A stretch of 64,000 nt of DNA from Chrysomallon squamiferum (Eukaryota > Mollusca > Gastropoda > Neomphalida > Peltospiridae). Shown piece by piece: positions 27,371 through 44,933 of the stretch (position 1 is the stretch's first letter; each line of letters opens with the position of its first letter). The stretch spans positions 12,643,275-12,707,274 of the forward strand of contig CM022666.1 of assembly GCA_012295275.1 (NCBI GenBank), read 5' to 3'. The notes under the pieces are model-generated. The model searched no databases. It saw only the letters and a program-made list of their open reading frames with translations, and had not been told where the DNA came from. The position numbers were made by a program, and so were the translations under genes.

Positions 27371-29339
27371 ATCTCATCAAGGAATCTGTACTAATCTGGC
27401 AGGAACAGCAGCATCTGTAAAGGTTGTTGTTGTTATAATAATAGCAGTAGTAGTATTAGTCACTGCCATTGTTCTAGTAGTGTAGTTGTTATAGCATTAG
27501 TGTTTGTACTATTAATGATAATAATCCTTCTAATAGGTGAATGATCTTGTGATATTTTAACTTATGACGCTCTCTAGCTTTGTAATAGTTATGTATCTTG
27601 TGTGATTCATAATCAGAGACAACAAACCAGCTGTAGAACCGTGTGCTTATTAGTAATGACCCAGCAGCAGTGAAATCGCAAACTGAAGTTGTCCATCGTC
27701 CAGCTGGCAGTCCGTACCCACAGGCAATGACAAACAGTCAGAAAGTTTACCATCGACGGATTCTTCCCTTGACAAGCTGAACCACAGCCTGACCGAGCTG
27801 CAGGGAGAGATTTCATGACTGTCATTACAGCAGAAAGAGATACTCAGCATGCAGTCACCACAGGGAACCCCGCCATATTTGTACCCTCTCCCAAACAGCA
27901 GTCACCTCTGGCCGGTCACCCTGTCCACCATCAAATAGCACTGCCCTCTGGTGGACACGTTGGTCACGTAGAATCTTGAAACCCAGCAGCAGAACTGGCA
28001 CAACAACAAACTCAACAGTTCTCACCAAAAGTACCCACCAGTGTCATCAGCAGACACATTCCACCAGTAGTTTAGACTCTGAGCTACTCCGATGCCTTCA
28101 AAATGCAATCTGCTGCAGTGATCACTGGAACTGGAGCTAGAGATATGTTGCAAGGAGCAACAACAACAGTAACCCACTGAAGCTCAGATAGATGCACCTT
28201 CTGAAAATGGAAACAATGGTGAAAGTTTTCACACTAGCAGTGGAGGAATCAAAGGATTCTTTGTGCCATTTGGTGATGAATGAAGCATGCCAAAATGTTC
28301 AAAACCAGTGCTCAGCAAAGACAGAGTGAAAAAGAACAGTTCATCTGCTCAAGTCAACAATTACTCTGTTTCTTCAACATCCGTCATAGTCCACTGCTTT
28401 TCATCTCTGTAGGGACCCCTACTATCAATGTGTACAAGTCTGGAAAGGCTGATGACAGTGAATCTCAATACTTCAGGAATAGGATATATTTCAGATGATT
28501 CTCCCTTTTATAAGCAACATATCTTTGCACCCTTTCTACACTGAAACATTCATAGAGATAGGATTAGAAATATGCTTACAGTTACATGCAAAGTTCACTA
28601 CACAAAAATACATAACAAAATATGTATGTTAATGTAGAAATTAAACAAGATATCCAAATCTAGATGGATATTAACAGATTGATACACAGATAGACAGACA
28701 CAACTTAAATTATTCATTCTTGTAGTGGTTGTTTTTGTTTTAAAATATTTATACCACTATAAAAGTTGATGTAAATAGAATGAAACAAACAATTATACTT
28801 TCGCTCAAGCTGCAACTGTGCAACAATTTTATAAACTCTCTTATAAAAGTACTCTACACTGAGAATTTAACTTACTTTTTAGTAGTGAGTTGGAAATTTT
28901 GTTTCTCTGTTCTTGTTACAATTTATAATGGTTTTTCTTTCAGATGAGGGGCAGTTATTTTTTCGTTTTATTATTATTATTATTATTATTTTTATTAATT
29001 ATTTTTATTATTATTACTTTATATTTATAAATATTTCAGACCAGTGAACAGGAAATGATGTCAACAAAAAGACAGACTGGTGGAAAGACAGATGAAGAGA
29101 AAAGAAGAACAGGAAAGACGAAGACTGGAAAAAATAATAGAATTAAAGAGGTAAATGATAAATAAAAAAAAACAGAGAGATTGTAGTTCACAGTGTCAAG
29201 TTCAGGACTAAATATTTGAAAATTTAATTCTATTATATTGAATAATCAACGAGTAAAACTTTACCAAATTAGAAATTAAAATAGTTTGGTTATCAAGCAT
29301 AGGTTTAAACTGCTTTCAAAAGCATAGCATTACATTTGA

Positions 29340-29493
29340 ATCCATGTACGTTCAAAATATCGTGGTTTATCGAGACTAGCCTGGCCTGAAACCAAGGAGT
29401 GGTTGGTCCATTTCTATGAACCAAATTTCGAACAAAGAGAACACATTCAACGAAAAGAAATGCTTAAAATAAAAACAGATTGTTCATTTTAAT
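29340..29493 (+). other. Conserved unidentified ORF fragment, copy 2
   Basis: Same frame as 1942-2127: GLSRLAWPETKEWLVHFYEP then NFEQREHIQRKEMLK and a TAA. No recognised family. Confidence 0.3.
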
Positions 29494-29732
29494 TCTTGTG
29501 TTGATTATATTAAATTAAATGAAAACAAAGCTTTTCTTTTTTTTGTTTTAAAATTGGATATACTATTGCTGACAAATTGGTTATTCGTTCCAGTAATCTA
29601 TATACAGTTTGTCACATCTGACACAGAATTCTGTGTAACTAACACTGCTGATAAAGTTGTTCTCTGAAACTTTTGAGAATGGGAGGATTCTCATGGACTG
29701 CTTCCAAGAGAATCCACATAGATTTTTACAAA

Positions 29733-29734
29733 CA

Positions 29735-29765
<31 letters not shown>

Positions 29766-29790
29766 TACAAACATACATACATACATACAC

Positions 29791-29825
<35 letters not shown>
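29733..29825 (+). repeat. (AC)n/(ACAT)n microsatellite
   Basis: Counterpart of 2371-2530, with a different AC:ACAT balance. Confidence 0.95.
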
Positions 29826-30840
29826 TATGCCTAATGATGTATATGTATATATATATATGCAGTATATGCCTGTTATTGATGCCTCACAAATTTTTTATAC
29901 TACTACAACAATCACCTATGTTTTTGGTACCAGTCGTTTTTAATAACAAAGTAAATACAACAATAAAATAACACATCAGTGAGGTTCTTATTTTTTGTGA
30001 TATTTAAAAAATGTCAGGAAAATTCACTCCAGATTTCATTAATTTACTTCACTGTTAGCAAATTAAATATATATATATATACAAAATAGATAAATTGTTA
30101 ATATCAAACGGATAGCTTTATCTGCTGAGATGCATATCCAACTGATTTAGATCAGTTTTAATAAAAACAGAAAGACACCAGATGAACAGACACTCGGTTC
30201 TGAGGAATAATTCCAGGCTGTCTTTTTTCTTGCCTTACATCACTGGTTCTCAACCTTTTTTGCTCCATGCCCCACCTCAACATCTAAAAAATGTTTATGT
30301 CCCCCTTAGAGTTTTGTAAAAGTGTAATTACTGTAATATAAAGTAGAAATCCTTTAATTAAACAAAGTGTAAACAAACTGCTCGTTAGTGTTGTCAGATA
30401 CACGATAACTTGTAGACGAAGTGTAACTGGAAGTTTGGTCGTGTTATATCAATTTCAAAATTGCACTCTTGTCTCAGATCGACACCTATATTTGATCCCC
30501 ACTATTAGGGTAGTTACATTTGGCTCCCTTGCCAAGCAAACGGTGGATAAAAAAAAAAAAAAAAAAAAATAAAAAATAATAATAATAATAATTAAGTAAT
30601 AATGTTAAATTCACAGTGTTAGTATATGTTTTGAAGTGATTGTATCGTACATTTAGCGACCAAATGTTGTCAGTAAAACAGAGTAACTATTAAAAGAACA
30701 AACTTTATGTTTGCACAAATATTTTAAAGTTTTATTGATAATGTCATTTCGTATTCTTTTAAAGCTCATGAACTTATTTCTCATCAAAAGAAAACAATGA
30801 AACTATTCACCTTGAGTTTGAGGTATTTTTGCGTTACGTT

Positions 30841-30901
30841 GTTATTATTATTATTATTATTATTATTTATTATTTTATTTATTATTATTATTATTACAAT
30901 T

Positions 30902-30959
<58 letters not shown>
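30841..30959 (+). repeat. (TTA)n microsatellite
   Basis: Long interrupted TTA run; the unit 1 counterpart (3,450-3,490) is short. Confidence 0.95.
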
Positions 30960-31437
30960 TTAAACAAATGTCATCCTCCAATAAGTTTTAGCGAGTATAA
31001 ATTTAGTAAACAGACTGAGTTGACCCTCCCTCTGCCATACATGATCCAATGAGAAACGAGCATGCTTGTATTATTTTATTCCACGTATGTAGAAGCTTAA
31101 CACTATCGTGGTAAAGAGATACAGTCTGTGTATGATCAATATCCGGAACGAACAGTTGGTGTAATACTCGTGCCTTTTCCAAAGCAAAATGGAATTTACA
31201 AAAAATGCCTCAAGTGGATCAATTATATGCGGAAGGCCGTGGGAACAGCTGAATTCATCGAAAATCAACTCGGATAAGAAATATTTGATTAACATCCAAT
31301 ATTAGTTCAAAAGAAAAAACAAATGTGTTAAAGCATTATTTAAAAAAGTTATAAACGATTACATCAAGACGTATGTATGATTGAAAGTTCTATTTACAAA
31401 ACATACACGTGCAGTTATAAACGATTACATCAGTCAG

Positions 31438-31960
31438 CGTACGTAACTCCGCCCCCAAAAGGGGTGTAACCCGATTGTTGCTCGGTTAGTTAAGCTATGA
31501 TTGAAAGTTTAACAAAAATATGAGTTATAAAATTACATCATTAGAAAAGGGGTGTAACCCGATTGTTGCTCGGTTAGTTAAGCTATGAACGAGATGATTG
31601 AAAGTTCTATTTACAAAACATACATGCAGTTATAAACGATTACATCAGTCAGCATACGTAACTCCGCCCCCAAAAAGTTGATTGTTGCTCGGTTGTTATT
31701 ATTGAAAGTTCTATTTGTTGCAGTTATAAACGATTACATTAGTCAGCATATTTGTAACCCGATTGTTGCTCAGTTAGTTTCTTTAAAAAAGAATGGCGGA
31801 AGAATCACGTAGAAAAAAAAGGACTAAATTGTCCGATTGTTGAATTTCTGTCTGGATTTTTTAAGAGATATGGCTATATCTTTGAAAAGCCGTCAGCAGA
31901 GTTTCAAGTACTTCAGTGAAGGTTACATTTACAATGTTAACATATTTTGTAATGATGACA
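31438..31960 (+). repeat. Local repeats of the promoter/first-exon-like module
   Basis: Blocks of ACTCCGCCCCCAAAA, GTGTAACCCGATTGTTGCTC and TATAAACGATTACAT recur four times in whole or part between 31,380 and 31,770, then one copy goes on into AATGGCGGAAGAATCACG at about 31,792. The protein frame that follows is shifted (extra A bases and a short deletion), then reads CLDFLRDMAISLKSRQQSFK. A decayed and locally amplified relative of 6768-6990. Confidence 0.6.
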
Positions 31961-32242
31961 GCATCATTTTTATATCAGCTACTAGACCAAATAAGAGAAT
32001 GTGTTTTTTGTGTTTTGTTGTTTTAAATACAAAATGTAATGATCCAGTGGTGAACCAAGCATTGCACACTTTGAAATGAATTTGGCTCTCATTGTATTTA
32101 TAAAATAAAATTAAAACAAAGTAATGGTAACAACAAAAATACTGAGTTAACAACATAACATGGCTGATTTTTGTAGGGGAAGAAAGATCACTAAACTTAT
32201 ACTGAAATTCTCATTTGCACACTTCAGCTATTATTATTGTTG

Positions 32243-32304
<62 letters not shown>

Positions 32305-32792
32305 GTTATACAGCCTGCATGCATCATAAGAGATTTTTATTTTCTTGTCATACTTTGATTGTTTTTTTTATACTTTTTTTTTATTAAATGACTAACTTTG
32401 CTCCTTCTTTATATCTTGTTATTAGATGTTTTTTTTTTTTTCCTTTTTATATTCTGTTATAAAATGTTCACATTCCCAACTTCTTTATACCTTGTTTAGT
32501 TGTATTAAATGTATTAACTCGTACAATTATTTGTTAATAAAATGACTTATTCCTGAAAAGCGTACTTGTGGTACGAGGTGTCAGTCAGTGATACTATACA
32601 CGAAAAACTGAAACTGAATAAAATTAACCTGCTAATCGGAGCAATGTTTATGTGATCAAGTACGTCAACGACAGGTCAGTGGGCGTGTCTGTCACAACGG
32701 AGCATCGTATCGTTCAGCTTTTTATGACGTATACAAGGGCGGATTATCATGACAACTTCTGTAAGTCTAGCTGTGATTGGTCCTCGTACACG

Positions 32793-32800
32793 TATATAAA
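32793..32800 (+). promoter_or_regulatory. TATA box, TNF copy 2 set A promoter
   Basis: TATATAAA, about 126 bases before the set A ATG, with an inverted CCAAT (GATTGG) some 20 bases upstream. The unit 1 position has TATACAAA and a CRE instead. Confidence 0.5.
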
Positions 32801-32925
32801 CTAACTCGCACCGTGGCGTTTGCCAGAGAGCGCGGCTTTTAAAAGGCGTGTTTAAACAAACCTTAAAAAAAAAAAAAAAAAAAAATAAAGAAAAAATTTA
32901 AAAAAAAAATAATAATAATAAAAAA

Positions 32926-33457
32926 ATGGAGCTAAAAATAATGAGAACTGTAGTTTGTGTCCTGTTGTGTATCAACATACTACTAGCGACTGTTTCGATT
33001 GCTTTGAAGGTTGTTATGTATCAAAACCGCGGATCACACACACAGACAGAGCCTATATTGTGCGAAGAAGAAGGTGAGTGCAGAAAACAAACTATTAAAC
33101 GTTGTGTTAGTAACGGGGGCCTGAACAAGGTATTCGTTTTTAAATTTTTATATTTCAATTAAGTGTAACTTCCTCTAGAGACGTTACGTTTTCCAAACTC
33201 GTCTGAAATAAATATATATGGCAGGACATTCAATATCTGCTCTGTTCTCTTGTCTGTGTCGTTAATAAACAAGAAAGAAACGTGAGCGCCAGCCACTCAT
33301 GAAAAAATTAAGCTACAAGGTATAAAAGCGTTAGTTTTTGTCGTGACAGGAGAAATAATTTTTTTTTTTTTTTTTTTTTTTTTTGTAGGAAGGGTTAGTT
33401 GCAAACGAAGAAAAATCAAACAGTAAATATTGCATTGGAAAGAGCGACTTCATGGAG
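32926..33457 (+). pseudogene. TNF copy 2, set A N-terminal exons, frame broken
   Basis: Exons 32926-33073 and 33389-33457 correspond to 5177-5323 and 5750-5818. The first still encodes the MELKIMRTVVC membrane end but has one extra base (GAAGAAGAAG versus GAAGAGAAG) before the GTGAGT donor, giving 148 nt instead of 147. Splicing to the second exon then runs off frame to a TAA within that exon. The second exon itself is intact (ends CIGKSDFME). Set A is predicted not to make a full ligand from this copy, unless the extra base is a sequencing error. Confidence 0.65.
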
Positions 33458-33717
33458 GTATTCATCGTACCTTTTTTTTCTTTTCTTTTTTCTTAAGTAG
33501 ACATACCTATATTACAGTTACTAATACTCCTAATAAACAGATAAAATTACTATTTATAATAACAAGGTTTGTAATAATGATGATACACATCATCACAAAA
33601 ACAAGTAATTAATAAACATCAGAATTGTAATAATTAGACTAAAAACTGCATGCAACAACTACGCGTTTATTAAATTTTGTCCCGAATTGTGTAGCGTAGA
33701 ATTATTGATGTGAAGCG

Positions 33718-33725
33718 TCACGTGA
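33718..33725 (+). promoter_or_regulatory. TCACGTGA E-box upstream of set B start, copy 2
   Basis: Perfect palindromic CACGTG-core site 38 bases before the set B ATG; unit 1 has TTACGTGA. A bHLH-type binding site is possible. Confidence 0.35.
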
Positions 33726-33762
33726 CTCGTTTTGTGTCCTATGTTACTATTTCTCCGCCATA

Positions 33763-38301
<4,539 letters not shown>

Positions 38302-39430
38302 ATAGTACTTTGAAAACAGGACTTAATAGACTTTACTAATAATAATAATATAATCTACAAAGACATCCTTACAATATATACTTATATACTTATATATGTG
38401 GAAACAGATACAAGATCACAAGGGAGAGTCTTTGGTCTTGTTGTGATAAGAGTTTGGTAGAAAACAAAAACATTTGAATCTTTTTTTTGGTTTTTTTTTT
38501 ATCCTGATTCTCCCTTGACTGATCTTGTATTTACATGACATCAAAAATCTGTTTCCAAACAAAACTTAGATAATGAAATCGTTTATTTTTTATTTGTAAT
38601 TTTGTTTTCACCAAACGAAATAAAATTATAAAAAAAAATTGTTGTTTGTAATCTATTATATTTAGATCCACATGATGAATTATGATGGTAAACCGTTTTG
38701 ATCTCACGCAGTAGGGCCCTTAACCATTCCCTAACAGGCCGTGGAAAGTTTTAACAGGATATTTAGATGTACTGTTTGGTGCTACTTTGGCGTGTCATTT
38801 ACAACTTAAATGGCGAAGATATAGGAAATGCCAGTTTATAAGATCGTATATTCCTTTAAATTTGACAGGAAATTTTAGTTTATAGCAAACTTATTCATCT
38901 TTTAATCTCAATTCAACGATAAATTATAAATATATAATAAAAAAAAAAAAAAAAAAAAAAAACAAGAATAAAAAAATAATAATTAAAAAAAGCGCATAGA
39001 ATTTTCTCAGTGTAGACCACAGCATCACGTTTATCACACGCCAAAGTAGCACCTACTGTTTTCTCTGTTTAAGTTAGAAAATTGGTCCTAATTTCCTTAT
39101 TAAACCGCGGGTTGCAATTTAGGTTAAACCTACTTGTAGAATTCGTTAGTAGCTATTTTTTTACTTATTATAATGTCTTATACTGTTCTGCTATTAAAGT
39201 ACAGTTTTTGAAAATGTAACATTTATTATTTACATATATAGCTTACTTTAATACAGTCTAACATCTCGTAATTAACCTGTATGTATCATTAAAGTAAGTA
39301 AATATGTACCGTTAGTTAGCAGTAATCCAATTAATGAAATCGCTTTGCAATTAACAATCATTAGCGAGAGACAAAAGTAATTTTTATCGGCTAGGCTGTG
39401 CTGATTTCATATCACAGTGGTCGACCTATA
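38302..39430 (+). other. TNF copy 2 3' flank, no gene seen
   Basis: Closely follows unit 1's 9561-10,789. Contains the AATAAA near 38,620 and a poly(A) tract near 38,940. Confidence 0.6.
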
Positions 39431-39884
39431 TGTATAATACACTTTAGTATCTTGGTCCTCCTCCAGAACACTGCACAGCTGAATAGCTCCCTCTGAGAAA
39501 GGTTGCCGACCCCTGATACGATTACATTGTCCTAAAATAATCATTGTGTAATCAATGCTTATGTTGTTTTTAATAACTAAAACTTTATAACAATACAAAC
39601 ATTTGTCGAGAATGACAAACTGAAAGAAGGAAAATAATATTTTAATATTATATGTATAATACATTTGATGTCTTGGCCGTCTTCCAGAACACCGCACAGC
39701 TGAATGGCCCCCTCTCTGCAAAAGGTTGCGGACCCCTGATATGATTACATTGCAATAAACTACCATTGTAAGATGAATGCTTATGTTGCTTTTAATAACT
39801 GAAACTTTATAACAGTACAAGCATTTCTCATGAATAAAACAATAAACAAACTGAAGGAAGGAAACAAATATTTGAAAAGATTTA

Positions 39885-39887
<3 letters not shown>

Positions 39888-39944
<57 letters not shown>
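39888..39944 (+). repeat. (ATA)n microsatellite
   Basis: Counterpart of 11,237-11,311 without its ATAGTA interruptions. Confidence 0.95.
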
Positions 39945-39945
<1 letters not shown>

Positions 39946-39976
39946 TGTGAAAGAAAACGAAACGAGGGAAATAGAA

Positions 39977-40600
39977 ATAATATCATAGTGGGAAAAACGC
40001 CTCGCCTGGACATGCCATCAACAAATTAAAATAAAATATATTTAACTATAGCAACCAAAAGTTATAAATCCAAAGTCGTCAAGTTATAATCCATCCAATC
40101 TAACAATTAATTAATTAAAATACCTAAATACATTAATACATAATAATATGAGCCGGCTCCTATTAATGGGTAGGCACCGATTAAGGACATATGTAGAAAA
40201 AGATGTCTTATCCCGAGTAAATTGATTACGGCAATAATCTTGACAACAACTAAAATACCTAAATACATTAATACGTAACGATATGAGCCGAGTGCTGTAA
40301 AATAACGCACAGACCAGCTACAACGCACTTGGCTGACCAGCAATAAACACTTCGGAGCTCGGCTCATCTCTCTTTCGTTTTTTTGTATTTTAAACTATGT
40401 TTCTTATAAAATGCTATTTATTACATGTCGTTGGTGCCACAGGATCACGCGCAATATGTACTTTATTGATCTAATATTACAAAACGTTAGCAACTACATG
40501 TACAGTCATAAACGCAATATGCATTGAAACAATATATACACAATTTAACTAATGCAGTTGTTTACTGTTACCTGTGTATACAGCCATTATGCTTCTACAC
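39977..40600 (+). mobile_element. Unit 2-specific insertion, possible LTR-like fragment
   Basis: About 600 bases with no counterpart in unit 1 (break near 11,346) and less AT-rich than its surroundings. It holds a direct repeat of TACCTAAATACATTAATAC followed by ATATGAGCCG at about 40,121 and 40,257. Near 40,431, TCGTTGGTGCCACAGGATCA loosely resembles the primer-binding region after a retroelement LTR. No coding domain is present, so the class is uncertain. Confidence 0.4.
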
Positions 40601-40622
40601 ATCTGAGATCACGAAATAGCTG

Positions 40623-40624
<2 letters not shown>

Positions 40625-40718
<94 letters not shown>
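40625..40718 (+). repeat. (CT)n microsatellite
   Basis: About 47 CT units. Unit 1 has (TA)n at this position (11,418-11,438), so the tract type differs. Confidence 0.96.
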
Positions 40719-40721
<3 letters not shown>

Positions 40722-41099
40722 TTCAGTATTGAGCACCAAAAAGGGAGGTTTAAAGAAAAAAACAATGAAGTTACGGTAATAACTGGTTTCCAAGTGTTTA
40801 GCTGGAGGACCGGTCTAAAATCCATCGCGTGCCGGGTGTACTCTGCAGGCCAAGGGTTTCCGACACCTGATAAATCAGCTACTGTTCAAGCTGTCGAGAT
40901 TAGCGTGTCAGTTCATTTGATATCTGTGACTCAGTAAATTTTAGAGCTTATTCTCGAGGAATTCAACAAGCCCTAGGTATATATCATTACTTGTATCTGT
41001 ACTGTAGTTTGAATATACCATCATATATATAATATATAGTTGACTAAAGAAAAAATATTGAAGATAAACCCACCCATATGTATGTTTGTTTCAAATAAA

Positions 41100-41637
41100 T
41101 CTGTGTATGCATTGATGTGTGTGTGTGTGTTTTGCATATATATATATATATAAAATATATATATATATATATATATTTTTAATTTTCTTCACTATCATTC
41201 TACCATCAACATTTTATTTTGTTTGTCATGAAATAAATTTCAGACAGAAAGCTTTCACTTCAATGGTTGTTACTCCCTTGACACCCTGTATTTTCTCGTG
41301 TTTTTAATTACAACTTTTTTTAGAAAGAAAAATACCCAGAAAACATTAAAAATCGTTAAAGAAATACAGTTAAATCACAATATATGTACAGCTGTACGTA
41401 ACACAGAATAAAAAACCAATCTTCTTGTCTTGTATAAAGAAAATGTGAATAACAGTTTTTATAACTAATTCAAAATTAAGGCTTGTCAGCTGTTGGGTGC
41501 TATAGCCAATGAGTTCTGTTTTTTTTTGTATTCAACTGTTTTGTTATCTCAGATTCCTGGACAATGAAGTTTGGTTTTATTACATTTTCTTTGTTTCGTT
41601 TTTTTTTTACGTTTTATTATTATTATTATTATTATTA

Positions 41638-41671
<34 letters not shown>

Positions 41672-42780
41672 TCTACTTTCTGTTTCTTTACTTGTTTTAT
41701 TCTCGACAAATGCCTCTATAACAACATAAACATTCTTCATGCAAAGATTATAATGTTATTTTGGAACGTGACCAATAGCTATTTAAATGTCAAGCTGATT
41801 ATTTTTCTATTCTCGAGAAACGTTCATACAAAACCTGAAAAGACCAGCAGGTGTTCGTTATCGTATTCCCGAGAAATGCATAGTATTATCTGTTTATCTG
41901 TGCGTCACTGGATTTCCCAGAAAGCATTGTTTAATTGGGGAATTCCCCAGCTTATTGAGTCATTTGTCCTTGACCTTTAAATTAATACTGAAACTAGACT
42001 AATTCCCGAGAAATGTTACTCATATATTTCCCAGAAATTTTAGTTGAAATGGGAGTATTAGCTGACGAAACTGATTAACACTCATACAGAAAAGAACATT
42101 TTGAGCCAGTCAGTAAATACAAAAGACTGAAATTGGTCTTAAAGCTTATTCTCGAGGAATCGAAAGCGAAATGGAAAAACAGAACATTTATAATACATTA
42201 AAGAAATCTCAATATATTTACAGCACTATACAATAGACAAGCCGTTCATTTTCCCTTACAAAATGAAAAAAGTGAATACCAATATTTTACATATTATAGT
42301 TTCAAAACAGATGCCTGGTAGCTGTTGAGTGCTTTAAATTATTCAGTGATTTCGATTGTTTAGAAAATGAATCTAGCAAAATAAGCGTCTGATGTCATTA
42401 CACTACTGTTTTCTTTTTCATTTTCCTGGTTACGTTTTCTTTATATTGCTAATTAATTTTTTTAGTTCTGACTAAGTCTTCCGACTGTTCAATAACGTTT
42501 TTGTAACTCAACAAGAACCTACTAGTTACTGCATTCTCGAGAAGCATGTAGCATAAGCTTGAAATATTGACGATCATGTTTTACTGCATTTCTCAGAAAG
42601 CGAAGTTTAAATGAAATTAGCTGTCCAGACTGGCTGTCATTTTGGTTTACTTGTAACCTATAAATAAGTAAATTTAAAACTCACACCAGACGAATCGAAC
42701 AAGTGCAAAAAGGTTTATTATATCTTATATATGCATGTATGAACGTGTGTGTGCAAGTTTAACTGAATCTCTGTGTACTT
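41100..42780 (+). other. Intergenic, no gene seen
   Basis: Counterpart of 11.85-13.4 kb, with a TTA tract at 41,617-41,671. It has about 150 additional bases (41,895-42,045) with more CCCAGAAA/CCCGAGAAA motifs that unit 1 lacks. Confidence 0.55.
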
Positions 42781-43747
42781 TGTTTATCGAAATAAATATG
42801 GATATATTTTTTATCAGTGCCCGTAAAGATACATATTTATCAAGTCATCATATCTTGCCACAAAGTCGACAAAGTCATTGCAAATTCTTTTGATTTGGCA
42901 TCTAAAATTTATAAAGCTTATAAATCATCAGAGGTATGTTCAGCTGCAAGTATCAACATTTCATCAACAGTGATATATGATAACATTGTACTAAAATAAC
43001 CATTGTATAATGAATGCTTATGTTGCTTTTAATAACTAAAATTTTATTAAAATACAGGCATTTGTCGAGAATAAAACAAGTAAACAAACTGGAGGAAAGA
43101 ATTTTTAAAAAAATATTATGTATGTATAATACATTTGATATCTTGGCCCTCCTCCAGAACACTGCACAGCTGAATGGCTCCCTCTGAGAAAAGTTGCCGA
43201 CCCCTGATACGATTACATTGTCCTAAAATAATCATTGTGTAATCAATGCTTATGTTGTTTTTTTAACTAAAACTTTAAAACAACACACACACACAGAATG
43301 ACAAACTGAAACACACACAAACACACACACACACACTGATATATTTATATCGCTTTCAAGTCTGTCTTCAATATTGAACACCAAAAGGGATCCTGTGAAG
43401 CAAGACTGCTTTGGTCTGTGTGGTTTAAAAAAAAAACAAAGACATTAACATAAAATTTGTGTCCAAGTCTTCAGCCGGACTAAAATATTTTGCCGACACC
43501 TGATATATCAGCTACTGTTCAAGCTATTTATTTTATTGTCGAGAACAATGTCAGTTCATTTGATATCTGACTCAGTCAGTAAATACAAAAGACTGAAATT
43601 TAAAGCTTGTGTTCCCTCCTCATTTTAAATACACCATCATATTTATAATACATAATATACTTGAGTAAAGAAAAAACAGAAAATAAACCCACCCATCTGT
43701 AAGTTTAAAATATATCTATCTGTACATTATATATATCAATATGTGTG

Positions 43748-43786
<39 letters not shown>

Positions 43787-44089
43787 TGTCAATAAACAAT
43801 CAATCTCAAATCACTTTTATCTTTATTTGTATGTATACATATGTATATATGTGATATCTGTGTAGATATGCAAGTCATGTATTTATATGTATGTGTGTCT
43901 GACATAACATTTATACTATGGAATATAAAACAACTTTGCACTGGTAAAATATGTAGTATTCTGGTGTAAGTGTTTGTTTCAATCTGATATGCAGATTTAA
44001 AGCATACATAAGATAGAACAATTTAATTAACAATGCATAATGGTTGCTTATGCTGCTTTTTATAACCACACACACCGATCTCTCTCATA

Positions 44090-44341
<252 letters not shown>

Positions 44342-44933
44342 TATGATAGATAATATTAATTAATAATTAATTTATTTTGTCAAAAGTCTAGATAGACTGA
44401 GTAGCTGGACATAAGCACAATGTCTCTCGTTAAAGATTGAAATACACGAAACAGATGTAGAAACCAGGATGTGTTTACTGCAATACTATCATGCTCATTA
44501 GACGTTCTGAAGTGCTAATTAAAGGTTGTTTTCCTCCGTGAATTTTATATCACTGTTGTTTAATTATTAAAGAAGTTGTAAATCAATGTAAAAAGCATGA
44601 GAAAGAGAAAGAAAGTTAATTAAATCGATCCACTGTGTTTATCTACCAGAGATGTACAGACACAGCTCTATATAATTATATGATTGTTTTTCCTATGGGC
44701 AGCCGATAAATAATTAGCAGCTAATTTTGTGGTTTGATTCATAAAAGATTAATTTTCTGAAGAAGGTAAGGTATTTATTAGAAGCTGAAAAAGGTATTTT
44801 TTTTTTTTTTTTAAATAAATAAAAATAGTGAATCGCGTTTTCAGACGTCAAACACCACGAATATTGTAACTGTATCCAGAATGTTTTGGTTTAACTGTAG
44901 TTAATTTCTAGTCCGAATGTTTAATTCAGGGAT

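Larger units (their letters stand above)
25335..29150 (+). pseudogene. CAMSAP/Patronin-like pseudogene, unit 2 middle part
   Basis: 25335-25461 reads EDLLYSRGSIQENLMNFLAE then LFSFEMIKLTESG, the CH-domain end, with a TAG at 25,448 where unit 1 has CAG. 26608 onward reads HIPQNRHLSLPKHQNGTYRQ, then further Gln. 27,840-28,500 holds Pro/Gln/Ser-rich frames (AIFVPSPKQQSPLAGH; GGIKGFFVPFGDE) with stops, like the CAMSAP linker. 29040-29150 has the coiled-coil segment, where an extra A in ACAAAAAGAC shifts the frame, but the RRRLEKIIEL codons intact in unit 2 are stops in unit 1. No CKK domain follows. Each unit has lost different parts, so decay went on after duplication. Confidence 0.66.

Noticed and set aside
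27613-27850. Minus-strand ORFs of 66-70 aa in unit 2
   Set aside because: They lie opposite the CAMSAP linker-like region, overlap each other in different frames and have no recognisable pattern.
41509-41980. 138-aa plus-strand ORF over the TTA tract
   Set aside because: The counterpart in unit 1 (12,305-12,733) differs in frame and length through the microsatellite; the remainder belongs to repeat-derived DNA.
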